Positions 1 to 10,183 of a stretch of DNA of 46,101 nt are shown piece after piece (the first letter of the stretch is position 1; the number at the start of each line of letters is the position of its first letter). The translations under genes were made by a program, and so were the position numbers. The DNA comes from Chara braunii. Its lineage: Eukaryota; Streptophyta; Charophyceae; Charales; Characeae. The notes below the pieces were generated by a model, which saw nothing but the letters and a program-made list of their open reading frames with translations, searched no databases and was not told the DNA's origin. The stretch is taken from the NCBI GenBank assembly GCA_003427395.1, contig BFEA01000271.1:1394207-1440307 (forward strand). Direction: 5' to 3'.

Positions 1-880
1 GACCAGTCACTTGCACTGAGGAGACAATCAATTATCCCCTCTGTTGGTGGGATCTATCGGTCTTGTAGATGAGATCACCCTACAGTCCCGTTGTTGATGG
101 GGGGGCAGACACTCTTTCTCACGAGACAATCAGCGGTGAAGGAGCAAGTTTACTGCGCTTCTATTCTTCTGAACAAATGCACTGAATGTGCNTAGTTGAA
201 TTCCTCTTGGGGCAGTCTGTGTAAGTGGAGCATACAAGTTTATGATTGACTGTTGCTTGTTTGGCTGATGCTCCCCCTGAAAAGGGACATTAATTGTTGA
301 CTTACTTGTTTCCNAAATTCGCCANGAGCAGTGGAGGAAAACTCGCTGCTTCAGCGCCACCTTCGAATGATTCCCTTCCGCTCTAAGGGAAGGCAATGCA
401 CGACGGCTGTGATAGGCTGACACTAAAATTCAGTGGGCAATAAATGATAGTCTCATTTCAGAAATATTCCGAGAACTGCGAAAGTGAAACTCAGTGCTCA
501 ATCACCGGCAATCAAAAGAATCTTTTATGGCCCGTAAGAGGACAGCATCACACAGCCTGTAACTGACTGCAGCCTGTGGCTGCCCGGGACTTGATTGGTT
601 GGTATTTTCCCTGAAGATGGTTATTAAAAGATTGCCTTGACTGTGATCGCCTAACACTCAAACTGATTTACATATCCCCGGGAAAAGATATCTATTGAAT
701 CACTTTTTTTTTCCAAAATATCCAGAAGTAAAGGGATAACTATTTGCTAATTGGTGTTCGAGATTCACCCCTCTGGTCGCAAACGAGACCGGGCACACCT
801 GAACCGTAACTGCAAATATCTGTGCTTGTAAGTGTCAAAGGTCGACGAAATAGCGGAATACGATCCTTGTGAAGAGACGG
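1..880. other. Unassigned sequence, no gene seen
   Basis: No open frame, RNA gene or repeat that I can support. There are three ambiguous bases (N) at 192, 314 and 325, so this part of the assembly is of lower quality. Base composition is balanced and stops occur in all frames. It may be intergenic or old repeat DNA. Confidence 0.6.
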
Positions 881-899
881 TTATTTATATGAGGGGATG

Positions 900-928
900 A
901 GGACTGAGAGAGAGAGAGAGAGTGAGAC

Positions 929-1003
<75 letters not shown>

Positions 1004-1089
1004 AGGCTCACGCAGTGTGAGGGGAAGAGGACTGAGAGAGAGAGAGAGCAGGCTCACGTAGAGAGAGGGGGAGACTGAGAAAGTGAGAC

Positions 1090-1123
<34 letters not shown>

Positions 1124-1168
1124 CAGGCTCACGCAGAGTGAGGGGATGAGGACTGAGAGAGAGAGAGT

Positions 1169-1224
<56 letters not shown>

Positions 1225-1346
1225 AGGCTCACGCAGAGTGAGGGGAAGAGGACTGAGTGAGAGAGAGGCCAGGCACGCGTAGAGCGAAGGGAAGGGCAAA
1301 GAAAGAGAGGAACTGAGACAGACAGAGGCAGAGAGAGTGAGAGAGA
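900..1346. repeat. GA-rich compound microsatellite with a higher-order unit
   Basis: Long (GA)n runs are interrupted by a recurring non-GA segment, roughly gcaggctcacgcagagtgag followed by gggaagaggactgagagag, seen near 1002, 1048, 1122 and 1223. The array is therefore a higher-order repeat made of GA tract plus a ~45-bp spacer, not a pure dinucleotide run. Serine/leucine-rich open frames here on the minus strand are translation artefacts. Confidence 0.9.
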
Positions 1347-1606
1347 GTGCCAGTCTTAATTTTGCTACTCTTTTATTTATTTATTATTCTTACTTATTTT
1401 TTTTAATCTTATTTAAATATTTAGTAATCTATCATATTCTCCCTAATTGATGAAGAGCGCTGTGTGACGACGGGGCTTGACGGTTCTTGAACTCGATTGG
1501 CCCCCTTCACCCTACTGCTCGCCGAGGACCTCGGAAGCTCGGCGAAGTGACAGGCGCCGTAGCCCATGGCTTCAGCGAACGGTAGGTAGCCCCTCCCCGG
1601 GTTTCC

Positions 1607-1948
1607 TCACACCGGGACAGCGGCTGTAGCTGGTGGAGCAGATGGCACATGTACACCAGGTGGAGGATGAACAGGTCCTCCAGCATAGTACGGAACACCA
1701 GGAGGAGCTGGATTAGCCATCTGTCCTGGCGCAACCGAATACGGTACGCTAGGCACTGTCTGATGTTGCGGATATTGATTGCTGCTTGCTCCTTCCATCC
1801 AGTAACGACCACAGTTAGACCACTTGCCACGTCGACTGCCGGTTTTCCCGCTGCGGCCCCTTGGGTACATGCGCCCGGCGATGAAAGAGAAGGCGCACAA
1901 GCTGACGCCGATACCGATTATAGTCTCGATAGCACCCGGGCGATCTAC
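1607..1948 (-). CDS. Hypothetical protein fragment: membrane helix plus proline-rich tail
   Basis: Minus-strand open frame from just after an in-frame TAG (1949-1951) to TGA at 1607-1609. It reads a hydrophobic stretch (IETIIGIGVSLCAFSFIAG), a basic patch (RGRSGKTGSRRGK) and a proline-, alanine- and valine-rich C-terminal half ending in PATAAVPV. The order single helix, positive cytosolic anchor, extended proline tail resembles a real small membrane protein or a last exon more than chance translation. In the same frame beyond the TAG, further codons from an ATG (MVVKAIASIEANS) look continuous with it, so it may be a pseudogene or carry an unrecognised intron. No family recognised. The only ATG inside the open stretch (position 1900) lies within the helix and is unlikely to be the real start. 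Confidence 0.3.
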   Translation of the reverse strand, partial: VDRPGAIETIIGIGVSLCAFSFIAGRMYPRGRSGKTGSRRGKWSNCGRYWMEGASSNQYPQHQTVPSVPYSVAPGQMANPAPPGVPYYAGGPVHPPPGVHVPSAPPATAAVPV

Positions 1949-1949
1949 C

Positions 1950-2542
1950 TAGCTATTTGCTTCGATAGAGGCGATAGCTTTGACAACCATGCCCGCGCCG
2001 CACTACATGAGGTGACGGTACAACGACGATCGCCAGAATTTAGACGGAGCCAAGGTTGGATTGATACATCACACAGGAAAGGGATAGATAGAGGAAGAGG
2101 AAATACCAATGCTATTGATCCACAAATGGAATAAAGAAAGAAACAGAGGAAAAAACTGCGTGAAAAAGCATGAAAAAGCATGAGATAGCGTACGATAGAT
2201 ACCAATTTCCCATAAACACCGATAATATCCAATAGATCCTAACGGATCAAATAATGATCAATGATCAATCGATCAACAATTAACGATTAACTGATGTTCA
2301 CACATAAAAATGCACGACTTCAGAGAGCGAACTCAGGTGAAGGTGGCACCCCAACCTCGTTCCCAAGCCACGACAAGGTCGACGCTGAGGCTCAAGTCCA
2401 TGAGAAAGATTAGACGCAATGGAACCAAAAAGTAGAAGAAGATGGCTTGAGCATTAATATCGCGGTGTACAACATCTTCCCCTCCGTCATCCCGTAACAG
2501 AGTTACGGAAACTCAACCCTTCCACTCAGTACCTCACAATAG
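1950..2542. other. Unassigned DNA with a small inverted repeat
   Basis: No convincing coding sequence. CCGTAAC at 2492-2498 and GTTACGG at 2502-2508 form a 7-bp stem with a 3-nt loop. The interval lies downstream (minus sense) of the tandem small-protein array. Confidence 0.5.
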
Positions 2543-2636
2543 TTATTCTTGGTACTGAGAGTATCCTTCTTGGGCTCTCTTCATTTTCCATACAAAATTT
2601 ATCATAGCTGACCACTTATCCCTCGAAAAAGTAAGT
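2543..2636 (-). pseudogene. Tandem-array protein copy 3, C-terminal part, cut off by A1
   Basis: Minus strand, ending at TAA 2543-2545. It reads FSRDKWSAMINFVWKMKRAQ, which aligns with LSRNNWSAMVELALKVKRDQ at the C-terminus of array copy 2 (11967-12456). The rest of this copy lies 9 kb away at 11557-11970, because LTR element A1 is inserted between them with AAGT on both sides. The alignment across the junction is one base short, so copy 3 was probably already degenerate or has since lost a base. Confidence 0.7.
2633..2636. other. Target-site duplication of A1, left copy (AAGT)
   Basis: AAGT immediately precedes the 5' LTR and recurs immediately after the 3' LTR (11557-11560). Only four bases match; a fifth is not shared, perhaps through mutation. 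Confidence 0.7.
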
Positions 2637-3532
2637 TGAAACGGTATTCACCACTTCGCAGTAGCAGATGCAGATCCCAGGGCTCGATCCCTACTCCCCC
2701 ACCTTAGTTCACCTTACCTGTGTACAGTAACTGTGTCAACCCGTAGATTTGAACCTGCGACCTGTAGGACCGCCAGTGGTAGGTAGGATCTCGTGGGTTA
2801 CAGGGTATAGGGGATTCGAATTGTAGACCTGATGGGTAGGAGTCTAGATAGTCTAGAGGTCGTGGCTGTAGACTGTTTGAAGGGTCAAAGTCGTAGCTGC
2901 TACTTACTTGAAAGGGCAGAGTCGGAACTGCTACAGTACCGAAAGGCCATGTAGAGAGTTCTAGAAGTGGCCTTTCGGAACTCAGCCCACTATAGGTCTA
3001 GGCAAGTGGGCAAGTGGTGGAAGTCCACCACGTAGAGTCAGCAGTCCCAGTCCAGCCAGTCCGGTCCAGTTAAGCAAGTACCGTCGGGGACTGTGTGCAC
3101 CATGGGCCAGGGAAACAGGGCAGACCAACGAGGCCCAGAAGTATAAATCAAGAGGCTGCGCCCAGCCCTTCATTCATTCCTGCGGAAGCCATGCGGAAGC
3201 GCTGCTTCAGCGTCTTGTGCGAGGAGGTCTGCAGTGTGCCCAAAGTCGAAGTGGGCAAAGAGGTGTACTATAGCGATAGGGTAGTGGCAGCTAGCGCTGC
3301 CATAGCTATAGTAGTGTGTGTGTGCGTGATGCGAGTGTGCAGAGTGTTGAGTGTGGGATATCCAGGGTGATCCAGCGTGTGAACAGTGGATGTTGGGCGC
3401 TCAGTCGCCATAGCCAGTGGAAGTGAACTTACCTGGAAGCCATATCTTTGTGTACTGTGTGGGCGCACGTCGCCAGTTTGTGTGCTGCTGTTCATGTGCA
3501 TGAAAAGTGTGAATAAGTTGAGTCTGATTTTA
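2637..3532 (+). repeat. 5' LTR of A1
   Basis: Begins TGAAACGG and ends TTTTA where the 3' LTR ends TTTCA, so the canonical TG...CA terminus has lost its C here. About 896 bp. It contains an 11-bp inverted repeat (CCGAAAGGCCA 2939-2949 and TGGCCTTTCGG 2968-2978) kept in the other LTR, and TATAAAT at 3142-3148. The boundary is fixed by the primer site two bases downstream. Confidence 0.92.
3142..3148 (+). promoter_or_regulatory. Putative TATA box of the A1 LTR promoter
   Basis: TATAAAT sits about 390 bp before the LTR end, at the usual place for the U3/R boundary; the same motif is at 11164-11170 in the 3' LTR. Transcription would start about 30 bases downstream, making R-U5 about 350 bp. Inferred from position only. 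Confidence 0.5.
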
Positions 3533-3533
3533 G

Positions 3534-3545
3534 TGGTATCGGAGC
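3534..3545 (+). other. Primer binding site of A1 (initiator tRNA-Met type)
   Basis: TGGTATCGGAGC begins one base after the 5' LTR. It differs by one base from TGGTATCAGAGC, the complement of the 3' end of plant initiator tRNA-Met and the usual primer of plant Ty3/gypsy elements. Confidence 0.88.
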
Positions 3546-3772
3546 TGGTACCCGCTATCCCATGCGCGCCGTCGTGTGCAGGGTCGATGCGCCATAGCTG
3601 AGGTGGCCGCTGGAAGGAAAGTCCGCCATAGCAGACCTGAGGTGGAAGAAGCCCCCGCGAACCTGCAAGGAGGTCACCACGAAGAAGAAAATTAAGAGAG
3701 AGAGAGAGAGAGATGAGTGATATAAGATCACTCGATTGGGTTACCACCTGCTGCGCTGAAGATACCGCTACG

Positions 3773-3812
<40 letters not shown>

Positions 3813-4965
3813 TGAGCGATACAAGATTGGCTGTTACGTACCTGTAAAGTTGTTGCGCAGACCCACAAAGGAGGAAGAAAGCGGCCATAGCCGCGGAGCC
3901 GTATTACGGAGTGACGAAGGCGGACAGAGAAGGAGGGACCGAGGAGAGAGATAGAGGAAGGGGTATAGGAGAAGAAGACGACATAGACGAGGTGACAAAA
4001 AAAAAAAAAAAAAATTATAGAGAGAAGAAGAAAGACAGCGAGGAAGAAAAAGGTAAAGGAAGGGAAAGGAAGGAAGGAAGAGACGAGGGCGACGAAGGTG
4101 AAGGTGCTGGCAGCCATAGCCAAGTTGGAGAGTTGATGGAGCGTTGACCAGAGGGTTGACCAGGCATTGACCGGAGGGTTGACTGTGGGTTGACCAGAGG
4201 GTTGACCGAGCGTTAACTGAGCGTTGACCAAGGCGTTGACCGGAGCTGCTGACCAAGGTTTTGACCAAGCTGGAGTTGGTGATATTTCGCCGAGCCCTTA
4301 GTCTATCCCCTTACCCTGTGGATGTGCACTCACCCTACGGTACTTGCTGAGTCTGAGTCTGTCTGTCTCTTCTTTCTGCATTGAGTCTCTTCTGTCCTAG
4401 GTGCTAGCACTCTGTGGATGAAGGATAGGGTTGGATGACGAAACCCTGAGCTGACCTTATAGGGCTGATACTGTGGCTGATCCAACTTTCCAGGGGGGCC
4501 TAACCCTCCCAAGGACCGGTGCTGACCGGCTGGAAACGGTTGGTAGGACTTAGTGGGTCTGAACAATAGCCAGGGCTGACACACCATGCTATCTTTAAGT
4601 GTTGAGGGCCTGTTTGAACCACCCCCCTATCGGACCAAGTAAGGTTGATGATTTGTGTTTGATGACTCGATTGTCCCGGGGGACACAAACCCCTCCAAGG
4701 ACCGGTACAGACCGGCGGGCCCGGAAAGGCTGAGTTGTGGGTTGAAAGCACAGGCAGGAACCAAGCTGATCACGTCGTCCTGTCTGCGACGTTAAAGAAT
4801 TCTTGCGGAGTTTGGGGGATCTCCTTAAATGCCTCTAGATCAACTGTTGGTTCAGTAGTAACAACCTTAGAGTAGGTCTAGGCTAGCGACCATAGCTGAC
4901 AGGGTCCTACCCTGTGGTCCTTAGAGAGTCAGTCAGTCAGTGGGTCAGTGTCCGGGTAGGTCTAA
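3546..4965 (+). other. A1 untranslated leader
   Basis: About 1.4 kb between primer site and first open frame, with no convincing coding. It holds two GA microsatellites (about 3692-3714 and 3776-3811), an A-tract near 4000, repeated GCCATAGC motifs (near 3594, 3627, 3890, 4113) and the TTGACC array listed separately. The same layout in reverse orientation lies at 34911-36000, in copy A2. Confidence 0.75.
4144..4266 (+). promoter_or_regulatory. Tandem array of TTGAC(C/T) W-box motifs in the A1 leader
   Basis: Nine TTGAC motifs, eight followed by C and one by T, spaced roughly 12-15 bases apart, plus degenerate members. TTGAC(C/T) is the core W-box bound by plant WRKY transcription factors. 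Spacers are GA/GC-rich (for example AGAGGG). Copy A2 has an equivalent array in the same orientation relative to the element. A regulatory role is inference; a simple 12-bp minisatellite is the alternative. Confidence 0.55.
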
Positions 4966-5745
4966 GTGGTGAGGAGTGGGACTCTTTGTCGTGCACTTGA
5001 CACCACCATGGATGACTATCCGATGTATGGGTTACTTGTGGGGTTCTCCCTCTGGGGGACCCTTTGGCGTTTCCTCTTTCCTCTGGGCTTCTGGCCCACT
5101 TTCACGTGTAGAGTAGGAACTCGGGGTGGCACTTCCACCCAACCTTACACGAAGGAGGAGGAGGAGAAGATGGCCGCCATCCTGCAGGAGAGAAAGGAGA
5201 AGGAGGAGGCCAAGAAGAAGGCCCTGCAGGAGGAGCAGGCGACAAAGTTGAAGAAGATAGAGGAGGAGATGGCTAGAGAAAAAGAGAGGTTGAAGAGGGA
5301 GGAAGAGGAGAAGTTGAAAGAGATGGAAGAGGAAGAAGAAGATGAAACACCACTGCAGCGGAGGAGAGGGCAGCACAGTGGCACCAAGGATGAAGAGATG
5401 GAGAAACAAATTTCGGAGTGGGTCGCCAACTTATCCCTGGGTGAAGAAGAAGAGGTAACTATGTATATCCCCAAGGATGAGCAGGAAGCCGCTATGAAGG
5501 AGTGGGAAGTAGAAGATGTTCTGAATCGGCAGGCGACGGAAGACGAGAAGAGGATGGAGTGGAAACTCGCAATGATGAGGGAGAAGAAAAAGTGGGTGGA
5601 CGTGGCAAGTGAAGCAGTCAAAGATTTAGAGGAGGTGCAGAAACAAACTCTACGATTAACCCCCCAGGTAGACCTCCAACAAAAGTTGGAGATCATTGCT
5701 CAAAGCGTTGAGTGTTTGGCCGGAGTGCAGGAACAACAATATTGA
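4966..5745 (+). CDS. A1 gag N-terminal region: hydrophobic segment plus long coiled coil
   Basis: A 259-codon open frame. Residues about 15-45 (from MDDYPMYGLLVGFSLWGTLW through the FLFPLGF stretch) are strongly hydrophobic, like one or two membrane helices. Residues about 63-130 are a charged Glu/Lys coiled coil, then WVANLSLGEEEEV and a second helical region. The same protein is encoded by A2 (34517-34910, continuing at 24735-24938), so it belongs to the element. It overlaps in another frame with the gag core (from 5696), so a frameshift, natural or by decay, joins them. Ordinary Ty3 gag lacks such an N-terminal membrane segment. The start is supported by the matching Met in A2. Confidence 0.75.
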   Translation: MVRSGTLCRALDTTMDDYPMYGLLVGFSLWGTLWRFLFPLGFWPTFTCRVGTRGGTSTQPYTKEEEEKMAAILQERKEKEEAKKKALQEEQATKLKKIEEEMAREKERLKREEEEKLKEMEEEEEDETPLQRRRGQHSGTKDEEMEKQISEWVANLSLGEEEEVTMYIPKDEQEAAMKEWEVEDVLNRQATEDEKRMEWKLAMMREKKKWVDVASEAVKDLEEVQKQTLRLTPQVDLQQKLEIIAQSVECLAGVQEQQY

Positions 5746-6847
5746 GTTTAGTCGAAGTCAAGACATAGCTGTGCGCTCGATGCGGATGGGATTCCGGGAC
5801 TTTGCCCGCGAATTGGTAGGCGTTGTGGGAGCCGAGGTGAATCATCGCCTCGAGAAGACCGAGCATTTTTGTGTCGGCGCCATTGAAGGCGTCAAGGTGG
5901 CAGCTCCCAAAGAGGGCGAGCTGGGTCCTCGTAGGGAGCTTCAAAGTCAAGTTCCCTGATTCCTACACTGGAAAGAGGGAATAAACTTTGACAATTGAGA
6001 GGCCAATGTCAAGACCTATGTGCACCTGCAACAGGTCTCCCCGGATCAGCATGTCTTGATTGCGCTCCATGCACTTAGAGACGAAGCTGCCAGTTTTGCA
6101 AGGTCCCTAGTTCGCGCCGCCAACTGCAATGATGATGCAGTTGCCTATTCGCCATTCACCCCCCTCACTGAGTTTATGAAATTGCTGCGCGAGCGATTTG
6201 CTGATGTCGCTCGTAGTGTCAAAGCCTCAGATAAACTCCAAACCATCCACTCTCGTAAGTGGAAGAGCGCCAGGGCCCTCAAGAGCACAATGGACAAATT
6301 AGTGGTTGTACCTGACCATGGGGTCACAGACACCCAATTGGTCGGCCTCTTCTATCGGGCTATGCCCGAAGCCTTTCGAGGGCATTTCTTCGCGAAAAGC
6401 GAAGACCCTGCCACCACGTATGATTCTCTTAGCCGTGAAGTGGTGGCCTTCGAGGCGAAGTCGGTGTCAGTTTCGACATTCTGGCACAGAGACTTAGACA
6501 AAGGAAAGCAACGGAAAGGTCGCGCTATCTCAGGGCAAGTTAAGACTAAGGATAGCCTTGTCCTGACCTTAGATGAAGGTAGTGTCGACGAGATCCCCTA
6601 CGAACAGATTGAATGGGGGTTAGAAGAGGAGGACAGCGATGCGAGCCAGGGGAGGACTTACGCTGCTGTCGCGGGTGGAGGGAGGCCGCAAGGAGGAGGA
6701 CGAGGCCAGGGCCAAGGGGGTGGGCCTCAGGGAGCCGGTTTCAGGGCGATCAGGGGGTTGGCGGCTGAGGAGGAAACCGCCAAGCGGGAGGAAGGGGTCA
6801 AGGTCCCTCGCAAAACCGTCATAGGAATAGGTCTCCCTGTAGGGTAG
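5696..6847 (+). pseudogene. A1 gag capsid core
   Basis: Reading frame 2 with a stop at 5957-5959 and short frameshifts around 5940-6010. It encodes a retrotransposon gag-type helical domain: MKLLRERFADVARSVKASDK, FYRAMPEAFRGHFF and YDSLSREVVAFEAKSV, the usual pattern of Ty3/gypsy capsids. A glycine/arginine-rich stretch follows from about 6690. The protein would form the particle shell around element RNA. A2 has the same sequence on the minus strand with VKFPDSY in frame, which shows where A1 is shifted. Confidence 0.85.
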
Positions 6848-6939
6848 GTGGATGGCACCCAGGGCTACCTCAGGGTAAGGCTTGGGAAAGTCTAGGTCAG
6901 GAGTAGAGCTTATGGCAATAGCGTCTGGACCGGGGCCAG

Positions 6940-6981
6940 TGCATTTTCTGCGGTGACCCGGGCCATATCATTAAATACTGT
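6940..6981 (+). pseudogene. A1 gag zinc knuckle (CCHC)
   Basis: Reads CIFCGDPGHIIKYC, an intact CX2CX4HX4C nucleocapsid zinc knuckle that would bind element RNA. It is in a different frame from the upstream gag core, and stops follow near 7060. In A2 the same motif has lost its histidine (GY for GH). Confidence 0.88.
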
Positions 6982-7137
6982 CTAAGTATAGAGAGACCCG
7001 GACGGCTGCTCAAGGGCCAAAAGGCAGCCGCCGGTAGGGGTAGCAACTGCCCCTACCATTAGGCCATGTGGGGAACATAGCGCTAGCCGGCAAGAGACTC
7101 CCACACCACATATGCCTATGGCAGAGGTTGCAGGCCG

Positions 7138-7509
7138 GTGTTTAGATCGCTGTCCAGAGACTGCTTGTGTTCTAGAAACTCCCTCACAGGCGTGGCCGAT
7201 GAATTGAAGGAGAGGATGCCCGCATGGGCCAAGATGAAGAAGGAGAATAAAGGGCAGCTTATATTACTAGATACAGAGATTTTTAGAGGTAGAGTAGGGG
7301 CCCTAGTAGATTCAGGGGCCACCCGCAACTATATTAGTAGGAAAGCGCTGCAGAAGTTGAAGCTGGGACTTAAAGTCCATAAACTAACAGACCCCATAGT
7401 TAGTATCCTCGCAGACAATCGTACTATGGTTGTAGAGGAGTACATAGAGGGAGTCCAGGCGTATTTTCGCCTAGAAAAGGATGGGAAGGTGGAGAAGGTT
7501 CTCCCCTAA
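7138..7509 (+). pseudogene. A1 aspartic protease (retropepsin)
   Basis: Contains VGALVDSGATRNYIS with the catalytic DSGA at 7309-7320, after the usual hydrophobic strand, then LADN and further strands. Retropepsins cleave the gag-pol polyprotein as dimers. The frame stops at 7509, before the ILGMDW-like flap end, which continues in another frame near 7540 (VLGMDW). The element-wide polyprotein is therefore broken here. Confidence 0.85.
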
Positions 7510-7553
7510 CTCTCCTTGTAGAAGACAGCCTCCCATTCGATATTGTTCTGGGG

Positions 7554-8663
7554 ATGGATTGGGGAGAGGCAGCCGGGGCCACACTCCATTTGAAGGAGCA
7601 CGAGTGTAAGCTCCCTAGTCCTTCAGGTGAGGCTAAGACTGCCCGCCTGTTCCATGTGTCAGTTTGCTGCCTTAGTGCACTTGCATTCGCGAGATTCGTA
7701 AAAAAAGAGCACCTAGAAGAACAGGTCTTTGTAGCGAATGTTAGGCATGTGACTGAGCCTAAGGAAGAGAAGCCTATAGACCCTGCCATTGCCAAACTAC
7801 TGGAAGAGTTTAAAGATCTAGCTGAGCCGCCGACAGGAGTAGTACCGCGGCCCATCCAACATCGCATTGAGATAGAGCCTGGCAGTAGAACTCCCAAAGG
7901 AGTGGTGTATAGGATGTCCCCGCGGGACTTAGAGGAGCTTCGCAAGCAATTAGAAGAGCTCCTTGAGAAGGGTTGGATTAGGCCCAGTTCATCTCGTTTT
8001 GGAGCACCTGTTCTCTTTGTCCCCAAGAAAGAGGGAGAGCTGCGGATGTGTATAGACTATAGGGGTCTGAATGCGGTTACAGTAAAGAATGTTGAGCCAC
8101 TGCCTAGGATAGACGATCTTCTGGATCGAGTGCAGGGGGCAAAGAATTTTCTCTAAGATAGATTTGAAGTCCGGATATTATCAGATAGAGGTGCATCCTG
8201 ATGATCAGTATAAGACAGCCTTCCAGACTAGATATGGGCACTATGAGTTTATAGTGATGCCCTTTGGACTAACCAATGCGCCAGCGACGTTCCAACGCTG
8301 TATGAACGATCTGTTTAGGCCGTGGTTAGATAGATTTGTTGTTGTCTGTTTAGATGATATCTTAGTGTTTAGGAACATCAGGGTCATCTCAGGCAGGTCT
8401 TGGAGAAGATGAGAGAAGCTAACTTCAAGATCAACGCAAAGAAGTGCAATTGGGCGAAGACCCAAGTCTTATATCTAGGCCTCGTCTTAGACGGAGACGG
8501 CGTCAAGCCAAAAGACTGTAAAATCGCAGCGATTAGAGATTGGCCCACACCGCGCACGCGGACAGAGTTGCGGTCGTTCTTGGGCTTAGCCAACTACTAT
8601 AGGAAGTTCGTGAGGAACTTCTCCACTATCGCTCAGGAAGGAGACCATCTGGAAGTCAGATAA
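7554..8663 (+). pseudogene. A1 reverse transcriptase
   Basis: Three frame segments (7554-8156, 8164-8412, 8400-8663) give the RT fingers, palm and thumb. Fingers: [20 protein letters not shown] and [10 protein letters not shown]. Palm: [30 protein letters not shown] and the active site CLDD at 8347-8358 (usually YLDD). Thumb: [16 protein letters not shown] and [11 protein letters not shown]. Frames change near 8150 (one extra base) and near 8370-8400 (a deletion relative to A2). Tyr to Cys in the active site and the shifts predict a dead enzyme. Confidence 0.92.
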
Positions 8664-8679
8664 GGACTGCACATCTGTT

Positions 8680-9125
8680 ATGAAGAAACTGAAGCAGGCA
8701 TTAATAGAATATCGAGTCCTTAAGGTAGCCGATCCGTCCTTGCCCTTTGTCGTCACTACGGATGCTAGCCAGTACGACATAGGCGCGGTGTTGCAGCAAG
8801 ACGATGGCAATGGTTATAGACCCGTAGAGTTCATGTCCGCTAGGATGCCCTCAGAGAAGGTGGCGACATCTACCTATGAGAGGAAACTCTACGCTCTCAG
8901 GCAAGCATTAGAACATTGGAAGCACTACTTGCTTGGGAGGCACAAAGTCTATTCTGACCACGAGACATTGCGATGGTTAAAGACGCAGGCCAAGATGACA
9001 CCTAAGCTTACTAGGTGGGCCGCAGAAATAGATCAATATGACTTTGAGCTCAAGCCAGTCAAAGGAAAGTATAACGTAGTTGCGAATGCTCTGAGTAGAC
9101 GAGCTGATTACTTTGGGGCCATAGT
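8680..9125 (+). pseudogene. A1 RNase H
   Basis: In the open frame 8680-9411. Motifs are FVVTTDASQYDIGAVLQQD (first catalytic Asp), YERKLYALRQALEHW (Glu), VYSDHETLRWL (Asp) and NVVANALSRRADY, where the fourth catalytic Asp of the usual VADALSR is Asn. It degrades the RNA strand of the DNA/RNA hybrid in retroelements. The Asp-to-Asn change is absent in A2 and B. Confidence 0.9.
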
Positions 9126-10183
9126 CCATTATCTATATATAGGGTCTGACCTACAACAGAAAGTTAAAGACGCGTACATGCAGGACCCCATCTATAGTGA
9201 GCTCCTTAAGAGAGTTAAGGAAGCCCCCGAGTCCGAACCATATTACCGCACTACTGACGTGTTGTTGTTTGAGAAGACTAATCTAGTAGACTGTTTGTGT
9301 GTCCCCAACGGTGAAGAGATCCGGAGTCTGATCTTAGGGGAATGTCACGACACCGAAGGACACTTTGGTTGGCAGAAGACTTTAGCCAACCTTGCCAGGA
9401 ATGAAAAATAACTGCATAGAGTATGTTCGCAGTTGTAAAGTTTGCCAGAGAAATAAGTCAACTACGCATGCCCCTTTAGGTCCTCTCAGACCTTTACCTA
9501 TCCTTGATCAGCCGGGAGACTCAGTGTCCATTGACTTCATGGACACCAGCGTTAAGAGTAGGCATGGCAAGAGCCAAGTTATGGTCGTGGTAGACCGATT
9601 TAGTAAGTATGCTATTTTTGTTCCCTTGCCGTCAGAAGCCAAAACAGAATTAGTAATTTAGAAGTTCTTTGATTATTGGGTCAATGAACATGGGGTTCCG
9701 CTATCTATAGTTAGCGATATAGATACCTGGTTCACAAGTCTAAACTGGCAGGAGTTGATGCGAGTCTACGGATCCAAGTTGTTGATGTCATCTGGCCGTC
9801 ATCCAAAGACGAATGGTCAGACGGAACAAATGAACAAGATCCTGGAGCAAGTCCTGCGCATGTACATTAGGCCTGATCAAGTCAATTGGGATGAGATGCT
9901 TCCCAAGGTAGCCAGGGCATACAACAACAGCCTGCACCTGTCAACCTGCCGCACTCCCAATGAGCTCCATAAGTCCTTTAGACCACGAAGACCATTTGAG
10001 GGACTTAACCGGAACCAGATTCACAGGCTACCGCCCGGTACAAGGGAGTTTGCGATTCAGCACGAGAAAGAGATAGCAACTGTTGTTGAGAATCTAAGGA
10101 AGGCCCAGCATCGCATGATCGAACAAGCGAACAAGCACCGTAGCCCTTCAAAGTTCCAAGTAGGCGACTTGGTCTGGGTCTAG
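9126..10183 (+). pseudogene. A1 integrase, zinc-binding and catalytic domains
   Basis: The HHCC zinc-binding module reads CHDTEGHFGWQKTL then CIEYVRSCKVCQRNK. The catalytic core has SIDFMD (first Asp), PLSIVSD (second Asp) and SSGRHPKTNGQTEQMN (Glu), completing D,D-35-E. The frame shifts near 9392, with stops at 9659-9661 (CAG to TAG likely) and 10181-10183. Integrase inserts the cDNA into the host genome. Confidence 0.9.

Noticed and set aside
881-1232. Serine/leucine-repeat open frames on the minus strand
   Set aside because: They are translations of the GA/CT microsatellite and have no independent coding evidence.
3268-4268. Long minus-strand frames (144-206 codons) over the A1 LTR and leader
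   Set aside because: They cross the LTR/PBS boundary and GA tracts, are antisense to the element, and are not conserved in the 3' LTR copy or the A2 leader.
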